Shown piece by piece: positions 6,766 to 8,807 of a stretch of 8,807 nucleotides of DNA. Origin of the DNA: Actinomycetospora sp. Lineage in GTDB: Bacteria > Actinomycetota > Actinomycetes > Mycobacteriales > Pseudonocardiaceae. How positions within the stretch are numbered: the stretch's first letter is position 1; every line of letters begins with the position of its first letter. Under the pieces are notes generated by a model, which was not told where the DNA came from, searched no databases, and saw nothing but the letters and a program-made list of their open reading frames with translations. Where the stretch lies: positions 1-8,807 of the forward strand of contig JAICLN010000169.1 of the NCBI GenBank assembly GCA_025925615.1, read 5' to 3'. Both the position numbers and the translations under genes were made by a program.

Positions 6766-7242
6766 ATGCTGGAGGCGCACCGGGTCTCGTCGTTCCGCCC
6801 CCGGTGGGAGGTCCGCGAGGACGGATCCCCGCTGCTGGTGCTCGCCGAGTTGGGCTGGCGCTCCGGCCTGGAGTACACCCTGGACGGCACCATCTACGAG
6901 GTCAGCACCACCTGGACCGGCACCCGGTACACGCTGACCAGCGGCGACACCGAGGTCGCCCACGCGGAACGGATCGGGCGCAAGCACTGGTCGGTGACCA
7001 CCCCGGAGAGCGAGTTCCACTTCCGGCGCCGCTCGATCTGGAAGCCCGACCAGGAGTGGGTGGCCGGGCCGGACTCCTCGGCGACCCTCGGCGGCATCCG
7101 ACGCACCGGGACCTGGCGGGGCGACGCCGAGGCCCAGCTGCCGGGGATGCCGGGCCCGGTGGCCGTGTTCGTGCTCGCGGTGGTGCTGCTCATGTGGGAG
7201 CAGGCTGCTGGTGCCGCGGCGGCGGGAGCGGCGTCGAGCTGA
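6766..7242 (+). CDS. hypothetical beta-rich protein with C-terminal hydrophobic helix, possibly tubby/LURP-one-like
   Basis: A 158-residue protein. Residues 1-120 alternate short beta-type segments (SPLLVLAELGW, GTIYEVSTTW, TRYTLTSGDTEVAHAERI, HWSVTTPESEFHF, SIWKPDQEW). Residues about 129-147 form one strongly hydrophobic helix (GPVAVFVLAVVLLMWEQA), followed by an Ala-rich tail. That order, many strands then a hydrophobic helix, recalls the tubby C-terminal/LURP-one fold, where such a helix fills a beta barrel; it could equally be a C-terminal membrane anchor. I do not recognise it firmly. The start is ATG 6766; the frame is open further left, but that part overlaps the dehydrogenase gene. 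Its last 53 bases overlap the 3' end of the converging membrane-protein gene. Confidence 0.7.
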   Translation: MLEAHRVSSFRPRWEVREDGSPLLVLAELGWRSGLEYTLDGTIYEVSTTWTGTRYTLTSGDTEVAHAERIGRKHWSVTTPESEFHFRRRSIWKPDQEWVAGPDSSATLGGIRRTGTWRGDAEAQLPGMPGPVAVFVLAVVLLMWEQAAGAAAAGAASS

Positions 7243-7816
7243 GCACCGGGGGGACCGCAGCGGCGAGCGTGGTCCACCCGACGGCGAGGGCCACCATCGT
7301 CCCCACCCCCATGGGCGGATAGATGTGGCTGGTCAGGAACGACCACGCGCCGGCCGCGACGACGAGGGTCCCGACGACGGCGGCGACCTGCGCCGCGACC
7401 CCGCGCGCGGCGAGGATGCCCGTCGCCCCGCCGATCACCGTGGCCGCGAGGTAGGCGTAGACCCCCGGGACCGCGAGCTCGTCGGCCATCCCGAACAGCG
7501 CCGGCACCCACGGCCCCGGACCGACCACGACGGTCTCCTGCCCGGCGCCGATCCCGGCGAGGACGTCGAGCGCGGTGTAGCAGCACGCGTAGACCAGCCC
7601 GAGGAGCACCACGACCGCCTCGAGCACGCGTCCGCGACCGCGGACGACCACCCAGGGGCCCAGCGCGAGCAGCGGGAAGAGTCCCAGCCCGATCACGTGC
7701 AGGTCTCGCCACCACGGCGCCGACTCCGGCGTGAGCATCGTCGGGTGGGTCGTGCCCAGGGCCGCGAGCAGCAGCGGAGGGACCGCGGCGGCGGCGAGCG
7801 CGACCGGGCGGGGCAT
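7190..7816 (-). CDS. six-helix integral membrane protein of unknown function
   Basis: A 208-residue protein with hydrophobic segments at about 5-20, 40-58, 65-86, 115-136, 140-162 and 169-190, consistent with six membrane helices, then a Pro-rich tail (STPLPPPRHQQPAPT). Conserved-looking loop residues include THPTMLTPESAPWWRDLH (23-40) and SHIYPPMGVG (163-172), but I cannot assign a family. The ATG at 7816 is preceded by GAGAGGA (7830-7824) with 7-base spacing; a longer in-frame start at 7867 would place this site inside the gene. It is divergent from the secreted lectin gene and converges with the 158-residue gene, overlapping it by 53 bases. Confidence 0.75.
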   Translation of the reverse strand: MPRPVALAAAAVPPLLLAALGTTHPTMLTPESAPWWRDLHVIGLGLFPLLALGPWVVVRGRGRVLEAVVVLLGLVYACCYTALDVLAGIGAGQETVVVGPGPWVPALFGMADELAVPGVYAYLAATVIGGATGILAARGVAAQVAAVVGTLVVAAGAWSFLTSHIYPPMGVGTMVALAVGWTTLAAAVPPVLSSTPLPPPRHQQPAPT

Positions 7817-7836
7817 GGCGATGTCCTCTCTCGGGC

Positions 7837-7854
7837 CGTCACGCCACCGTGACG
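7837..7854. repeat. 18-bp inverted repeat, operator candidate
   Basis: Seven-base arms CGTCACG and CGTGACG are perfectly complementary around CCAC. It lies 21 bases upstream of the membrane-protein ATG, a position where a bound repressor would block leftward transcription, and just before that gene's ribosome binding site. Confidence 0.4.
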
Positions 7855-7858
7855 CGCC

Positions 7859-7868
7859 GGTGATCACC
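7859..7868. repeat. 10-bp perfect palindrome
   Basis: GGTGATCACC reads identically on both strands and has no spacer. It sits five bases from the larger inverted repeat at 7837-7854, so the two could be separate sites or parts of one binding region. Confidence 0.3.
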
Positions 7869-7900
7869 TGGTCGTGTACGGCTCTGGGGGTGACCGATTG

Positions 7901-7928
7901 CTGTCAATGGGCGAACCCTGAGTGACAG
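7901..7928. repeat. spaced inverted repeat upstream of the secreted lectin gene
   Basis: CTGTCA (7901-7906) and TGACAG (7923-7928) are perfect inverted arms 16 bases apart, 22 bases before the lectin start codon. A second small inverted repeat, GGTCG-N2-CGACC, begins at its right end. It could be a regulator site, but the arms are short. Confidence 0.3.
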
Positions 7929-7949
7929 GTCGAACGACCGAGGGGCGTC

Positions 7950-8807
7950 ATGGGCAGCAGCATCCTGGGCGGGCGGGGGCTCCGTCATCGTCGCAGAGCA
8001 GCGGTCGCGGCGGCCGTGGGCGTGCTCGCGCTGGTGGTGGGGGTCGTGACCGCCGGGCTCGGGCAGGGCAGCGCGGACGCGGCCGTCGTCACGGGCCGGA
8101 TCAGCAACGTCGGGGGCGGCTGCCTGGAGAACGCCGGCAACGCCACCACGGCGAACAACCCGCAGCAGCTGAACTCCTGCGGCACCGGCGTCGGCCAGCA
8201 GTGGTCGCGGTACGCCGACGGCACCATCCGGGTGCAGGGCCGCTGCATCGACACGCTGGGCGGCGGGACCGTGAACGGCACCCGCGTCGTGCTCGCGGCC
8301 TGCTCGCCGACCTCGACCTCCCAGCGGTGGGCGCTCTACACGACCGGCAACGTCGCGAACCAGAAGTCGAAGACCTGCCTCGCCCCGCTGAACAACCAGG
8401 TCTACGCCAGGGTGGCCGTGACCATCGCCGCCTGTGCGAACGTGAACGCGCAGAAGTGGGCGCTGCCTGCCGTCTCGACGACCACCACCCCGGTCCCGAC
8501 GACGACCACGAAGGCGCCGGCGCCCATCACGACCACCAAGCCCCCGGTGCCGACCACGACGACCAAGGCGCCGGTGCCCAGCACGACCCCGAACCCGACC
8601 CCGACGACCACCACGAGCATGCCGACGCAGACGACGCAGACCTGGGACTCCGACTTCACCGGCTCGGGCTTCTCGCAGTTCGACGACACCCCGTGGAACA
8701 ACGTGGGGGCGAAGGCGCCGGTGATCGTGAACTCCCCGGTGACGTCCGGGGCGAAGGCCGCCCAGTTCACGATGCCGGCCAAGGGGACCCGCAGCGAGGT
8801 CGTGCCG
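7950..8807 (+). CDS. secreted ricin-type beta-trefoil lectin with Thr/Pro linker and a probable polysaccharide lyase domain (3' truncated by window)
   Basis: The frame runs from ATG 7950 (GAGGGG four bases upstream) to the window edge, 286 residues with no stop. Residues 1-44 are a signal peptide: basic LRHRRR (11-16), a hydrophobic core to about 37, and a probable cleavage after SADA. Residues about 46-172 are a ricin B-type (CBM13-like) trefoil with three QxW motifs (QQW 83-85, QRW 125-127, QKW 168-170) and three matching cysteine pairs (C58/C77, C99/C118, C143/C162). Residues 176-231 are a Thr/Pro linker. From 232 a second domain begins (WDSDFTGSG, AAQFTMPAKG, RSEVV), resembling the start of heparin lyase I-like polysaccharide lyases, in which an R-x-E motif follows early strands; a related beta-jelly-roll enzyme is possible. 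The product is probably an exported carbohydrate-binding enzyme. Confidence 0.85.
   Translation, partial: MGSSILGGRGLRHRRRAAVAAAVGVLALVVGVVTAGLGQGSADAAVVTGRISNVGGGCLENAGNATTANNPQQLNSCGTGVGQQWSRYADGTIRVQGRCIDTLGGGTVNGTRVVLAACSPTSTSQRWALYTTGNVANQKSKTCLAPLNNQVYARVAVTIAACANVNAQKWALPAVSTTTTPVPTTTTKAPAPITTTKPPVPTTTTKAPVPSTTPNPTPTTTTSMPTQTTQTWDSDFTGSGFSQFDDTPWNNVGAKAPVIVNSPVTSGAKAAQFTMPAKGTRSEVVP
8475..8642 (+). repeat. degenerate tandem repeat coding a Thr/Pro linker
   Basis: About 56 codons (residues 176-231) encode imperfect repeats of the type TTTTKAPVP, TTTKPPVP and TTTTKAPVP, with ACC/ACG and CCG/CCC codons giving near-repeats of 24-30 bases. Such linkers separate binding and catalytic modules in secreted carbohydrate-active proteins and are often O-glycosylated in actinobacteria. 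The region may vary in length between strains through slippage. Confidence 0.7.

Larger units (their letters stand above)
7817..7949. promoter_or_regulatory. divergent intergenic region with several palindromes
   Basis: This 133-bp region lies between the leftward membrane-protein gene and the rightward secreted lectin gene. It holds CGTCACG-N4-CGTGACG (7837-7854), the perfect palindrome GGTGATCACC (7859-7868), CTGTCA-N16-TGACAG (7901-7928) and GGTCG-N2-CGACC (7928-7939). On the minus strand TTGACA (7907-7902) is a perfect -35 consensus, though no convincing -10 follows at 17-18 bases. GAGGGG (7940-7945) is the ribosome binding site of the lectin gene. One or more repeats may be operators. 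Confidence 0.4.

Noticed and set aside
8402..8782. 126-residue minus-strand open frame rich in Val and Gly
   Set aside because: It is the reverse of the Thr/Pro linker and adjoining domain of the secreted lectin protein; its V/G repeats come from ACC/CCG codons read backwards.
1..8807. CRISPR array, insertion sequence, rRNA or tRNA
   Set aside because: No regularly spaced direct repeats, transposase motifs, terminal inverted repeats or RNA-gene signatures were seen anywhere in the window.

Overview
This window is very GC-rich DNA with dense, often overlapping genes, GTG starts and strongly GC-biased third codon positions. That composition, together with a clear GlfT2-type galactofuranosyltransferase (the polymerase of the arabinogalactan galactan), points to an actinomycete with a mycobacterial-type wall. 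A member of the Pseudonocardiales is my best guess from composition and gene style; no marker gene in the window proves the genus.

Layout. Positions 1-242 hold the 3' end of an unidentified rightward gene with a Pro-rich and then Arg-rich tail. A small SAM methyltransferase (334-972, +) converges on the galactofuranosyltransferase gene (2868-991, -). Divergent from that gene, across about 170 bp, is a tightly packed rightward four-gene operon: a LicD-like phosphotransferase fused to a SAM methyltransferase (3040-4560), a short coiled-coil protein (4557-4910), a LicC-like nucleotidyltransferase (4924-5664), and a glycerol-1-phosphate dehydrogenase-family enzyme (5652-6716). Next come a 158-residue beta-rich protein with a C-terminal hydrophobic helix (6766-7242, +) and a converging six-helix membrane protein (7816-7190, -); their coding ends overlap. 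After a palindrome-rich divergent intergenic region (7817-7949), a secreted ricin-lectin protein with a Thr/Pro linker and the start of a probable polysaccharide lyase domain (7950 onward, +) runs off the window.

How the genes may work together. The operon reads as a pathway. The dehydrogenase would reduce dihydroxyacetone phosphate to sn-glycerol-1-phosphate. The LicC-like enzyme would activate a phospho-alcohol with CTP. The LicD-like domain would transfer the phospho-substituent to a glycan, and the attached methyltransferase could methylate the product or a neighbouring group. The divergent galactan polymerase suggests that the acceptor is the cell-wall galactan or a related envelope polymer. 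The domain assignments rest on visible motifs. The joint pathway, its stereochemistry and its acceptor are inference, and this is the most interesting hypothesis in the window.
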